From positions 868,001-932,000 of the forward strand of contig CP025323.1 of the NCBI GenBank assembly GCA_004014935.1: a DNA stretch of 64,000 nucleotides, in the 5' to 3' direction. This DNA is from Saccharomycopsis malanga (Eukaryota; Ascomycota; Saccharomycetes; Ascoideales; Saccharomycopsidaceae). A model generated the notes under the pieces. It was not told the origin of the DNA. It searched no databases and worked only from the letters and a program-made list of their open reading frames with translations. Of this stretch, positions 50,846 to 60,261 are shown one piece after another. Position numbers and translations under genes: made by a program. Within the stretch, counting starts at the first letter, position 1. The number at the start of each line of letters is the position of its first letter.

Positions 50846-51439
50846 ATGTCAACCGAAAACCCGCCTTTTCTTATAGTTTACTCGATAGGTAATCCCGAGC
50901 CTCTGTACAACAACACCAGGCATAGTGTAGGGCACTATGTTTTGAACCGGTTACAAGAGAGTCTTAGTTGTCAAGCATGGCAACGGTCTGGCCGATTGAC
51001 ACAGTGTACCACAGCAACCACCACATCCTACCCAGTAATTCTTCTCAAATCACAGACGTCTATGAATGTCTCTGGTCCTCCAATAGCGAAGAACTGGCAG
51101 GCGTTGAAGCGTCAGAAGCAGAATGAGGGCTATGATCCTGTTTTGGTGATCTTACACGACGAGCTCTCGTTGCCCATAGGAAAGACGCAAGTGAGAGCCA
51201 GAAACGCAAGTCCTAGAGGACACAACGGTTTGAAATCTATAAGGAGCTCTGTAGGAGGAAATTTCCTTAGTATTGCAGTTGGTATTGACAGACCTGAATC
51301 CAGAGACCAGGGCCAGATTTCCAAATATGTTTCTGCCAAATTTTCAAGAGGTGAGTTGGAAACCATTGACACTCGTTCCTTACCAGAAATCCTCGACATT
51401 TTAGAAGAAATGCTGGAGGGACGATACGTTAACGATTGA
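50846..51439 (+). CDS. PTH1: Peptidyl-tRNA hydrolase, bacterial type
   Basis: 197 aa. Cleaves the ester bond of peptidyl-tRNAs that fall off ribosomes; the yeast bacterial-type enzyme is mitochondrial. Visible family motifs: SIGNPEPLYNNTRHSVGHYVL with catalytic His 26, LHDELSLPIGKTQVR, and ASPRGHNGLKSIRSSVGG. The GNP and NTRHN-type block reads NTRHS here. The usual C-terminal FxxxE region is compact. ATG at 50846; no clear cleavable presequence beyond the first few residues. Confidence 0.93.
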   Translation: MSTENPPFLIVYSIGNPEPLYNNTRHSVGHYVLNRLQESLSCQAWQRSGRLTQCTTATTTSYPVILLKSQTSMNVSGPPIAKNWQALKRQKQNEGYDPVLVILHDELSLPIGKTQVRARNASPRGHNGLKSIRSSVGGNFLSIAVGIDRPESRDQGQISKYVSAKFSRGELETIDTRSLPEILDILEEMLEGRYVND

Positions 51440-51651
51440 ACAATATACAAAGAAAACCAAACATTGAAAGATTTATAGATCAAGTAAATATGATAAATGA
51501 AAGCTACATTCATGTTTGGCATGAGTATCACGGATATATGTATCAAGTAGTATTACGAGTGGCCTGCCTTGATATATATATAGTACGGATTATCAAAAAA
51601 TGCGTATTTTTTTTCTTTGCAAAAGCGACTACTTATAACAGTAACAACTCA

Positions 51652-51671
51652 GATTGCTATTGATAGCAATC
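51652..51671. repeat. Inverted repeat (9-bp arms, 2-nt spacer)
   Basis: GATTGCTAT and its complement ATAGCAATC separated by TG. About 35 bp downstream there is a second palindrome. Could be part of the PTH1 3' end. Confidence 0.6.
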
Positions 51672-51705
51672 ACTATGAACAACTGTAAGTATAGCCAATG
51701 TTTCT

Positions 51706-51721
51706 AGGCTTTATAAAGCCT
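51706..51721. repeat. 16-bp perfect palindrome
   Basis: AGGCTTTATAAAGCCT reads the same on both strands. It lies between PTH1 and the decayed GCR1_C gene. Confidence 0.6.
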
Positions 51722-51855
51722 TATAAGTAGTATAATTACATAGTGAACTCGCACCGGGTAAGCGCACCCCATAGTTCTGGTTATATACAACATGAGACAT
51801 CTCTATAGTTAACAGTTCAAAACCAGCAGATATCACGTAACGAGGCTAACAAAAA

Positions 51856-52706
51856 ATGTCAGAAAGCAAGGAACTAATGCTTGTTATCCTTTGGAGTAAC
51901 ATCGAAAACTTCAAGAGCCAATATCAGCTCTACAGGGACTTGTACAGTAGCGGCGGCGGAGCTTTACAATCAAATAGGAAACAACCAGATATCTACAGAT
52001 GGTCTAGACCAGGCAATTGCACTTCCAATAAGCCTACCGATTAGGAAAAGCAATATAAGACATGATGTAACCCCTATTGAGAATAGTATGAGGCTGGTTT
52101 CTTCGAATGTTGACCGGCCAACAAACCCCAACGGTTCTAACAGTCTTAATTTTATTTATCAATAAATAGTGCTATTTCAGATAACAATAGTTCCTCCAAC
52201 AGGAAACAGCACAAACAGTAATACCCTTAATCGTAGCGACGTAACTAATAATACTATTAATAGTGCTATAAATGATACTCAAGAGTCTCCACAGCTAACA
52301 GAGCTGCCTGGTCCTAAAAAACACGAAGAAAAAGCTTAAAAAGACACGGGAATATACAAAACCCCTTATTGTAAAAGACCACTCTTTTGTTAAAGCATCA
52401 AAGCATGTGTCGCTCATGGTCCAGTAATATTTGCATGGTCTCAATGGGCAAAAATCAAACTATTATCTCGAGGCAACATGCGGCTCAAAATGGAGAGGAG
52501 GATCACACCATCCATTGGGAAAACAGTTTTTACGAAAAAAAGGCATTTACGATGCTATAGAACATGGTTTAAAAAACAACTTGTCACCCCATCAGATCAG
52601 CCAAATATTGGAAAACCATCGCACATATTACGATCCGCAATCAAATAAGCCGTTAAAAAAATCACTCCGTTGGCTACAAGATAATATTCCACATGATTTG
52701 AAATAG
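51856..52706 (+). pseudogene. Decayed gene with GCR1_C-type DNA-binding domain
   Basis: An ATG at 51856 opens a frame that fails within 63 codons; protein-like sequence continues in the next frame (STDGLDQAIALPISLPIRKS), then in another Asn/Ser/Thr-rich frame that ends GPKKHEEKA-stop. At the A6 run near 52317 a one-base shift opens KKLKKTREYTKPLIVKDHSF, which runs to an in-frame TAA at 52425 and on past it. The post-stop part has no ATG and reads LNGQKSNYYLEATCGSKWRGG, KQFLRKKGIYDAIE and QISQILENHR. That is the pattern of the GCR1_C domain (Gcr1, Msn1, Hot1, and the C-terminus of Crypton recombinases). At least two frameshifts and one nonsense codon show it is dead. Whether it was an Msn1/Hot1-like regulator or a mobile-element gene is open. 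Confidence 0.65.
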
Positions 52707-52925
52707 CAGTTCATTCTATACCAGTGATAATAGTAGCTTTAATTGATTGATATTTCACTTGCCAGTTTGCTCCATAATAGGCGAGAGAGTGCATTTAGCA
52801 GATTGTGTATAATATGATTTTTGATGAGCATAATGCTATTTTTCCATCTTGGTAGTAGGTTCATTTGAAGATGAAAGAAGAGATGGATAGAAAGAAGAAG
52901 TAGATTGAAATCTGATTTAATATCA

Positions 52926-54974
52926 ATGGTTTCGCTTAGAACGGTTTTCCGCAAGAATGTAGGCATCGTGCCTCGGATGCGTAGCCAATGGTTTTCAACA
53001 GTATCGAGGTCCGCCAAAAATTCTAAAAACCAACCAGAGGTTGTACTTAACTCTAATCCTGGTAACAGGGCTGAGCGGGAACAGCTACGGCAGCTTCAGA
53101 GGATCGAAGTGATCAAGGGTTTGTTTCAAGGCACTGGGTTTTTGGTATTGTTGTTTGGCGGGTTTATCCTTTACAATGACAATGGATATTATAAAACCAA
53201 GTTGAAAAATCTAATCTATGGCAGTTCTCTTGATAGCGACATGCAAAATGAAGAGAAGAGTGGAAAAACGGCCCAAAAGCCGTCCGAGTATGTCAAGTTT
53301 CGTACTTTGAAGGATTCTTCTTCGATTCCCGGAGTGTATCTCTGGGGATCAAATGCTGACGGAATTGTAGACCCAAATAATTTGCAAGTCAAAAAGTACA
53401 AACTTCCAACAAGACTTAGTTTTTTTGATGGCATTGTCCTTAAGGATCTCAAACTCAATATAAAACTTGAGGAAACCAAGGATGATTTGAACATGTATTT
53501 AACCCAAGAAACTAGTACACAGGGCCCTATTGACCAGAACAACTTCTCCTCTGGGTTTGCTATTGACTCAAATGGTGACTTGATCCAATGGGGCAAAGGT
53601 TACAACATTGAGGATCCAACTCCAAAATACACTTTGAAAGGATTCAAGTTTGAAAGGGGAGAATTCAGTAATAACATGATTTACCTTATGAATAACAAAA
53701 ACGAGATAATGTATTTACCAGTGAGTGCTAATTATCAGAAATCAGAACCCAAAGGTTCATGGCTCAAGCCTTCCGTTTCTTATGTGCACAAACTAGACAC
53801 TTTTAACGTATTTACTCACGGTGAAAAGATTGTGGATTTTAAAACCGGCGTGTGCCATCTAGTGTTGCTTAGCAATAAGTCCAAAGCATACATAGCAGCC
53901 ACTGGACTAAAAGGAGTGTTTGAAAATCGCAAAAATTTTGGCCAATTTGGTTTGATAGAATATTCACAGTTTGAATCTGCTCCAGAGCCTAACAAGTTAC
54001 ATGAGTTGTTTCTTTTGAACAATGAGATTATTGTCAAGGAAAATCATACACTTTCTACTCAAAAACGGGCTGGCCAAACAAAGGTTATTCCTCGGGAAAT
54101 AAAACAGATTGCCACTGGTAATTACCACACAATTGCCCGGGATTCTATTGGAAATATCTACACGTTTGGTAAAAACACATATGGCCAGTTAGGATTTCAG
54201 GTCAGTTACACCACTGAAAATGTCCCCGTGCCCAAAAAAGTTGATTATTTTCAATCGTATTTTAGTCGTTCCAATTACTACCCTATTGTGACCGACATAC
54301 AGGCAAATAGCCATGGCACTTTTGTAACATTGATAACGAAGAACATACAAGAAGTGTTCCAGAAAAACTACTTGAAAAAAGGCGAACACACTACTGACGA
54401 CGAAACAGGCGGAAAGTATTATTTTGCATTCGGAAAAGGGCTTTATGGACAGCTTGGAATAAACTATTATGTTCATGCGAACGCAGTGCCTAAAAAGATG
54501 GAGTCGTTGCAAAACTTGTCTGAGTTCGACGAGAGTTCTAACCGCATGCAGGACATCTCAGTTTCTAACTGGGCAATTGGTAAAAATCATTGTTTCGTAA
54601 CTTTGCTGAACAATGACGTGCTCAGTTTTGGCAGTAACAAGTTTGGCCAGTTAGGTAATGGCAAGTTGATCAACAGCTCCATTCCTTCCAACATATTGAA
54701 GATTGTTGAGGAAAAAGATGTTTTGAGTGATAAGGCACTTGCTTCCGCAGCTGCAAACCCTAATAACACTTATATCAAACAATCTGACGTCGAACAGGAT
54801 GCTAAATGGCTCAATTCAACTAAATTTTCTAAGAAGCTCAATAACCGACTTCAGCTAATTTCTAACACATATTTCAAATATACTGATAACAATGGCAAGA
54901 CTCAATCAAAAAAATTGAACCAAATCATTGTCGCTGGAAACGACACCAGCGCAATTTACTACACTGCTGCCTGA
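52926..54974 (+). CDS. FMP25: Mitochondrial RCC1-repeat protein (Fmp25)
   Basis: 682 aa from the ATG at 52926 (MVSLRTVFRK); the frame opens seven codons earlier only at a TTG. The N-terminus is basic and amphipathic like a mitochondrial presequence, followed by one membrane segment (about 66-83, LFQGTGFLVLLFGGFIL). RCC1-type beta-propeller repeats follow: GVYLWGSNADG, IYTFGKNTYGQLGF, YYFAFGKGLYGQLGI, and VLSFGSNKFGQLGNG. S. cerevisiae Fmp25 is an inner-membrane protein involved in bc1 complex (Rieske) assembly. Here the propeller has long Lys/Asn-rich inserts. Confidence 0.88.
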   Translation: MVSLRTVFRKNVGIVPRMRSQWFSTVSRSAKNSKNQPEVVLNSNPGNRAEREQLRQLQRIEVIKGLFQGTGFLVLLFGGFILYNDNGYYKTKLKNLIYGSSLDSDMQNEEKSGKTAQKPSEYVKFRTLKDSSSIPGVYLWGSNADGIVDPNNLQVKKYKLPTRLSFFDGIVLKDLKLNIKLEETKDDLNMYLTQETSTQGPIDQNNFSSGFAIDSNGDLIQWGKGYNIEDPTPKYTLKGFKFERGEFSNNMIYLMNNKNEIMYLPVSANYQKSEPKGSWLKPSVSYVHKLDTFNVFTHGEKIVDFKTGVCHLVLLSNKSKAYIAATGLKGVFENRKNFGQFGLIEYSQFESAPEPNKLHELFLLNNEIIVKENHTLSTQKRAGQTKVIPREIKQIATGNYHTIARDSIGNIYTFGKNTYGQLGFQVSYTTENVPVPKKVDYFQSYFSRSNYYPIVTDIQANSHGTFVTLITKNIQEVFQKNYLKKGEHTTDDETGGKYYFAFGKGLYGQLGINYYVHANAVPKKMESLQNLSEFDESSNRMQDISVSNWAIGKNHCFVTLLNNDVLSFGSNKFGQLGNGKLINSSIPSNILKIVEEKDVLSDKALASAAANPNNTYIKQSDVEQDAKWLNSTKFSKKLNNRLQLISNTYFKYTDNNGKTQSKKLNQIIVAGNDTSAIYYTAA

Positions 54975-55080
54975 AACCTACAATATATAGCTTATACCTC
55001 ATTAATTTCTTGTCAATACTACGCTGTACACTATAGTTTAAACCGTAATACACTACATTGAAATTTCAATCGTTATAATG

Positions 55081-55088
55081 TACAGTAA
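55081..55088. repeat. 8-bp target-site duplication, left (SINE-like copy I)
   Basis: TACAGTAA, repeated exactly at 55428-55435, immediately outside the ends of copy I. Confidence 0.7.
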
Positions 55089-55427
55089 GGCCACTGACGG
55101 CTCACTGGTCAGTGCTCTCGTAGAAGAGAAAAAAGTCCTGACAGGATAATTCAGCAGATAGCACTCTCAGAGATGAAACAAAAGACCTAACAGGAACACT
55201 GGTTCGATTCCCACTTTTACTCGCTGCTTTTTATGATGCTGAACGTGATTTCATAGGCAAGTGCAACTGTCTGAATCACGACCTACACCAAAGTCTAGTG
55301 CTTACTTTCAACCAACAGGGTGAGAAGATTACAATCAACAGGACATGATTGGGTCTTACCAAGTCCCCTTAGACATAGCGCGTATATACGAAACTTATAT
55401 GTACTGGGCTCGACATATATAATTTAT
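55089..55427 (+). mobile_element. SINE-like repeat, copy I (8-bp TSD, duplicated head)
   Basis: 339 bp. It begins GGCCACTGACGGCTCACTGG (A-box-like CTCACTGGTCAG), then GAAGAGAAAAAAGTCCTGACAGG. A second head fragment follows (GCACTCTCAGAGATGAAAC, AAAAGACCTAACAGG) with a perfect B-box GGTTCGATTCCC. Then the body: GGCAAGTGCAACTGTCTG, AGTCTAGTGCTTACTTT, CTTAGACATAGCGCGTATATACG, CTGGGCTCGACATATA. TACAGTAA flanks both sides (55081-55088, 55428-55435). Lies about 110 bp after the FMP25 stop. The head duplication may come from template switching or local slippage. Confidence 0.75.
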
Positions 55428-55435
55428 TACAGTAA
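55428..55435. repeat. 8-bp target-site duplication, right (SINE-like copy I)
   Basis: Exact repeat of TACAGTAA at 55081-55088. Confidence 0.7.
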
Positions 55436-55796
55436 TCTAGAAACTAAACTATAAAAGACACAGAAGTGAATCAAAATTTTTCAAAAAAGAATTGGCCATG
55501 AGCAAATGCAAATAACTTTTCGCATTTCCCAACATCTATCTTCAATACTAACAAAAAAATTTCACTTTTATGGGCTTCGAAATCAGTGTTATATTCTGTA
55601 TACATAAAGAATATCTTCAATATATCTACTGACGCCATCGCACATAACCTCTGACTAATGGTTGATTCTGATTAGGTGAAAAATAGAGTGTGAAAAATAG
55701 CTTATGATAGCTCATCTCGAATTTTCTATATAATAAATGCTTTTTGAAAGTGAAATATATTAAATTTTTATTAGAAAAAAGGTTGAGCAGGTCACT

Positions 55797-57491
55797 ATGA
55801 GTACGCTTTTATCTAGCGAGGATCTCAACGACTTTATAAAGCCTAGTGTGGCCTGTATAAAGCCGGTGGAGAATTTGAACCAGGATAATGGATCCACTAT
55901 TCAGATAGGCGATGATGAAAACCCACTTGAGGTGTTTGTGGATGGCACAGCAAAGTCGTTACAGCCCGCCCAAATATCCTTGTCGGATTGTCTTGCGTGC
56001 TCTGGGTGTATAACTTCGGCAGAAGAGATTTTGGTCGCGCAACATTCACATAAAGAGTTGCTCTCAGTGTTGAAAAAGAATACTGGCAATGAAGTCAAAT
56101 TTGTTGCTAGTATATCACATCAGTCAAGGGCTTCTTTAGCGCATGCTTTCAATGTAACTATTGCTACCATGGATCTTGTTCTTATTGATTTGTTTGTCAA
56201 CAAATTTGGATTCCAATATGTTGTTGGAACTGAGCTAGGCAGACTTATTAGTTTGAAACAATCCATTAAAGAAATCACCAACCACAGACAGCAAAAGCAA
56301 AAGCAATCAGCCAGCAAGAACCATGGTCCCTTGATGTGTAGTGTTTGTCCTGGATGGGTGCTTTATGTTGAGAAAACCCATCCTGAAATAATACCCAACA
56401 TGTCTAAAGTAAAGTCGGCACAGCAGATTACTGGCTGTTTGTTAAAAAACTGTTCGGCAAAAAGCTTGAACGTCCCGTTAGAGAAAGTGTACCATGTAGC
56501 AATAATGCCATGTTTTGATAAAAAGTTGGAAGCCGCAAGACCAGAAAAGGAACAGGACAACCGGCCACCAGCAAATGACGTGGATTGCGTTATCACTGCT
56601 AAAGAGTTGGTTCAATTAATGAACGATGAGAACATCCTGTTTGAAAACTACGTTAACGATTTCAAATCTAAGCCAGATATCCTTGATTTGGAAAAGAATA
56701 TCGATGAAATATACAAGAAATATTCCCCAGAGTTGTTCAAGTTTGGCGCAGAGTCATGGTACTCAAATCTAGGTTCTGCCTCTGGAGGATATGCTTACAA
56801 TTATATTGCTTACTTAAAAAAGTTGCACGCTGATAAAAACACGGAGGTGGTGAAAGTCGAAGGCAGAAACAATGACGTTGTGGAGTACAGGCTTGTTGGA
56901 ATGACAGGAGATGAAAACTTAGAAGTATTAGGGTCTGTAGCAGTCATCAATGGCTTCCGCAACATTCAAAATTTGATCAGAAAAGTCGGAGAGCTCAATG
57001 GTACCAAAAAGACAATTAGAAAAAGAGGTGCTTTGGCTGCTCGTAGAAGAGCAAATGCTCAATCCAGTAATGGTGGCGAAATAGGAACAGTGGTTGATAC
57101 TCGTGAGAAAAAAATTGCAGCTGCTTTAGAACAGATCAAAAGCCAGCCAGCCGATGGAATCAAATGCGATTATGTCGAGGTTATGGCATGCCCTGGAGGT
57201 TGTATCAATGGAGGAGGGCAAATCAGTGCTCCTGAGTCCATTGGTGGCAACACAATTACTGGTACCGGGGCAGCTAAAGCCTGGCAGGCCGATTCTGAAA
57301 TCAAGTATCTGTCAATGACAACAATCCAGGACATTAATACTGAGGAATTATACTCCAGTTTGCAGCAATATGTCAAGGAGTTTGGCTTGTACTTTCATGT
57401 TGACGAGTCGCGCTTGACTGAGACATATTTTAACAAGGTAGAAAGCGATGCGCTTGACGACTCTGCAATTGCTTTGACTTCCAAGTGGTAA
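55797..57491 (+). CDS. NAR1: Cytosolic Fe-S assembly factor Nar1 (iron-only hydrogenase-like)
   Basis: 564 aa. Nar1 acts in the CIA pathway, between Nbp35/Cfd1 and the Cia1 targeting complex, loading 4Fe-4S clusters on cytosolic and nuclear proteins. N-terminal cluster cysteines are at 20, 65, 68 and 71 (VACIKP and DCLACSGC). The hydrogenase-like cluster has CSVCPGWVLYVEKTHPE, MPCFDKKLEAARPE and the C-terminal MACPGGCINGGGQI. All binding residues appear present. Longer than the ~490-aa S. cerevisiae protein because of inserts near 160-180 and 400-440. ATG at 55797. Confidence 0.95.
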   Translation: MSTLLSSEDLNDFIKPSVACIKPVENLNQDNGSTIQIGDDENPLEVFVDGTAKSLQPAQISLSDCLACSGCITSAEEILVAQHSHKELLSVLKKNTGNEVKFVASISHQSRASLAHAFNVTIATMDLVLIDLFVNKFGFQYVVGTELGRLISLKQSIKEITNHRQQKQKQSASKNHGPLMCSVCPGWVLYVEKTHPEIIPNMSKVKSAQQITGCLLKNCSAKSLNVPLEKVYHVAIMPCFDKKLEAARPEKEQDNRPPANDVDCVITAKELVQLMNDENILFENYVNDFKSKPDILDLEKNIDEIYKKYSPELFKFGAESWYSNLGSASGGYAYNYIAYLKKLHADKNTEVVKVEGRNNDVVEYRLVGMTGDENLEVLGSVAVINGFRNIQNLIRKVGELNGTKKTIRKRGALAARRRANAQSSNGGEIGTVVDTREKKIAAALEQIKSQPADGIKCDYVEVMACPGGCINGGGQISAPESIGGNTITGTGAAKAWQADSEIKYLSMTTIQDINTEELYSSLQQYVKEFGLYFHVDESRLTETYFNKVESDALDDSAIALTSKW

Positions 57492-58095
57492 AAGACATTT
57501 GCCATTGTATTTGTATTATATATAGTCTTACATCAATGTAAGGCGATCAAAAAGCATTCTGAAAATATTCAAATCAGGAAGTATATATGATGATATTATA
57601 TGCTTGAATTTTGAGTAGTTACATGTTATGATGAAAATGAAATTGTAGAGAGACTTATCATGATTCAATTTTCGACCTAAGGAAGATAGGAAAGGGGTTT
57701 TAAATGATATTACAGATTTATTGAGTAGAATTAAAACCTTGAGCACCAGTTTTTCATGATCAGGTAGTTACGCGCTATCCGAGGATGAAATTTCATACGT
57801 CTTTAATCATCACAGCAATTTTGAAGGATAAGAATAGTAATATTTGCAGGAACACTGATTCCCTGCTTAATTATTTTACTTGTAATACAGCACTGTTGCT
57901 ACTGTGTTGGCTGTATTTAGTGTTGAGAATCTCAATGGAAGAGCCACTGTATGTAGCTGAAACGAATACAACATGTAACATGAAGCGAGTAAATCCATTA
58001 AAAAAACAATAAAAGTCATAAGCAATTTAGTCGAATATATATCTATATATAAAACATGGGGGTGAATTTAAACAAGAGTGTGATAAAGGAGTTAG
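57492..58095. other. Convergent intergenic region NAR1-KIP2
   Basis: About 0.6 kb between two 3' ends, AT-rich. A 75-codon frame (57785-58012) has no recognisable features. Nothing else seen. Confidence 0.45.
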
Positions 58096-60261
58096 TTAGT
58101 TCATTAACGAGTTTTTGAATCTATTACTTGTACGTAGTGCCTTAATTATTCTATCCTTGTCTTTCATTGATTCTTGCAATTCTTCAATCTCTTCTTTTTG
58201 CAACTGTATCAAGTTTTGTAACTCTCGCTGGTTGCCGTTCATCATAACGTTGTTTCTTACTTTGCTGGGAGAGATCAAACCATGGCCGTTTCCATAACCA
58301 TTCATTGTCAGATCAGGTATTGGGGACAATGGGCCTTTCAATGGCACGGAATATCCAGCGCTATTTCCATTTTCCATAGGGGTTAAAGTTGCGGCAGTGG
58401 TTGCACTGACACCTTCTCCATGTTCATAGAAATATCTTTTTACTTCGTATTTGCCCAATTCGTTTTCAAGATGCAGAATATAACTTTTGTATTCATCTAT
58501 TTCGGTGGTTTGCAGTTTGAAAAGTTCTTCCAAGTTTCGGATTGTTGTAGTATCGTTCAACAAGGCCCTGGTGGACATGAGAACGTTCATTATATCATTT
58601 TTCATGATAACTTGCTCTGTACGTTTCTCATCAGTGAGTCTTGTCAAATGCTCGACTCTTTCTGTAAGAAGACGGTTTTCTGATTGGAGCTCTGCCATTT
58701 CTGTACGTAGATGTGATGCATCTTCAGAAGAGGAGGTTGATGGGGTTGCAGAGTTTCCGTTAAGAGCACCAAGAGATAAGTTATTAAGGCCGTTTGAAGC
58801 TTTGAGAAGGTCCATTTCAATTTTTTGCTTTTGGACAGTGTTTTGCAACTTTTCAATAATACGGTCTTTTTCAGCATTGGCTCCGCCTAGCAATTCGTGT
58901 TTACTCACTTTTAAGGTGACATTTTTGGCCTTGGCAGCAAATCTCAAGGTATTCACTGTTTCGGAATATGTGGACTCACCAAGATGAATAGTGCAAAGAA
59001 TCGATATGACAGAGTTACCTGAAAGTGCTGGCTGTAATAATCTTGTCAACTTACTGTCTCTATACGGAACATGACCAAGTGCACTACTATTATTTCTAGA
59101 ACTAGAGGCCACGCTCAATTTGGCTATGACAGTGCTCAAAGCTAGTAAAGACTTGTTGATATACGAGCCTTCTTTTCTACGATCGGTCTGGGTTGTGGCT
59201 CTTTCTGAGCCTGCCAAATCACACAAACTAAGAGTTGATATCGTCTCGGCTTTGGTTAGCACATCAACACTATTGATACGAATCAACACAACTGCATGAG
59301 ATCTAGATGATCTACTGTTATAATCTGTGGCACCAGTTTTTCTAGCAAGGTCGCCACGTTCAATGACTGATAGTAATTCGTCAACATTGGAGGCAGATTC
59401 TTCAGATAATCCCATTACTTTCACTCCAGTTAACAAATCGTCTCTGATTTTCAAGTCCGTACTACTGTTTGCTGTGTTGGTATATATAGGAGTTCCCGTG
59501 TTCTCATTCAGGGCAAGTAGATCGAAGATTTTTTCGTTGTATATTTCCAAGTACGATACCTTGACCGTGTATTTCTTCAAATGACTGGTCAGGTCAATAT
59601 GATGGAAGACATCATTGACAGCTAATGGAATGATACCAGGATCTGAAGCAGTGCCCTGCATAGAGTGTGTTTTTCCTGAGCCAGTCATACCATATGCGAA
59701 GACAGTTCCGTTGAAACCATCTAAAGTCTTCTTAACTACATCAATGACAGCCGATTCATACACATACTGGTTGTTGACATCAAGACCAAAGACACTATCA
59801 AAGGTGAAGTCACCTAATTCGGGAGAATATATTGAGCTTTCTTCACTATTTATGATCCAGGAGGTCTTGATTTTCTCGCCTGGCGGCTTTGGTCTTACCG
59901 AAACAGATATAGTGCCGTTATACACACTGTCGAGACTAGAGCTTGGCCGTTGGCCTAAACGGCCAAGAGAGCTCCCCGGACGTACTGACCTGCTGCTCAA
60001 ACTGGAGGAAGGCCTGCTGGAAGTAGGACTGGTGTTTCTAGAAGAGATTCCACTGCCACTGCTGGTTGCCCGTAGAAAAGAACTTGGTGTGGAAGGTCTT
60101 CTTATAGAGCCCGAAGTAGATCTAAGGGACATAGTCGAGGCAGGTCGCCTCAAGGTTCCCCCACCAGAAGCACCGTTATTACCGCGCATTCCGGCTGCCG
60201 AAGGCGGTCTATATGATTGTCGTTTATTAGGTGATAATCTTGGCACCGCGAAGTTGGACAT
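58096..60261 (-). CDS. KIP2: Kinesin-related motor Kip2 (kinesin-7)
   Basis: 721 aa from the ATG at 60261 (MSNFAVPRLSPNK); the frame extends upstream only to a TTG. Kip2 is a plus-end-directed motor that stabilises cytoplasmic microtubules and carries dynein/Bik1 for nuclear positioning. Residues 1-105 are Ser/Arg/Pro-rich and likely phospho-regulated. The motor (about 110-465) has the P-loop GMTGSGKTHSM, switch I NSRSSRSH, switch II DLAGSER and the neck-proximal NTLRFAAKAKNV. Coiled coils follow, with a short KDRIIKALRTSNRFKNS tail. S. cerevisiae Kip2 is about 706 aa and similarly organised. Confidence 0.9.
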   Translation of the reverse strand: MSNFAVPRLSPNKRQSYRPPSAAGMRGNNGASGGGTLRRPASTMSLRSTSGSIRRPSTPSSFLRATSSGSGISSRNTSPTSSRPSSSLSSRSVRPGSSLGRLGQRPSSSLDSVYNGTISVSVRPKPPGEKIKTSWIINSEESSIYSPELGDFTFDSVFGLDVNNQYVYESAVIDVVKKTLDGFNGTVFAYGMTGSGKTHSMQGTASDPGIIPLAVNDVFHHIDLTSHLKKYTVKVSYLEIYNEKIFDLLALNENTGTPIYTNTANSSTDLKIRDDLLTGVKVMGLSEESASNVDELLSVIERGDLARKTGATDYNSRSSRSHAVVLIRINSVDVLTKAETISTLSLCDLAGSERATTQTDRRKEGSYINKSLLALSTVIAKLSVASSSRNNSSALGHVPYRDSKLTRLLQPALSGNSVISILCTIHLGESTYSETVNTLRFAAKAKNVTLKVSKHELLGGANAEKDRIIEKLQNTVQKQKIEMDLLKASNGLNNLSLGALNGNSATPSTSSSEDASHLRTEMAELQSENRLLTERVEHLTRLTDEKRTEQVIMKNDIMNVLMSTRALLNDTTTIRNLEELFKLQTTEIDEYKSYILHLENELGKYEVKRYFYEHGEGVSATTAATLTPMENGNSAGYSVPLKGPLSPIPDLTMNGYGNGHGLISPSKVRNNVMMNGNQRELQNLIQLQKEEIEELQESMKDKDRIIKALRTSNRFKNSLMN

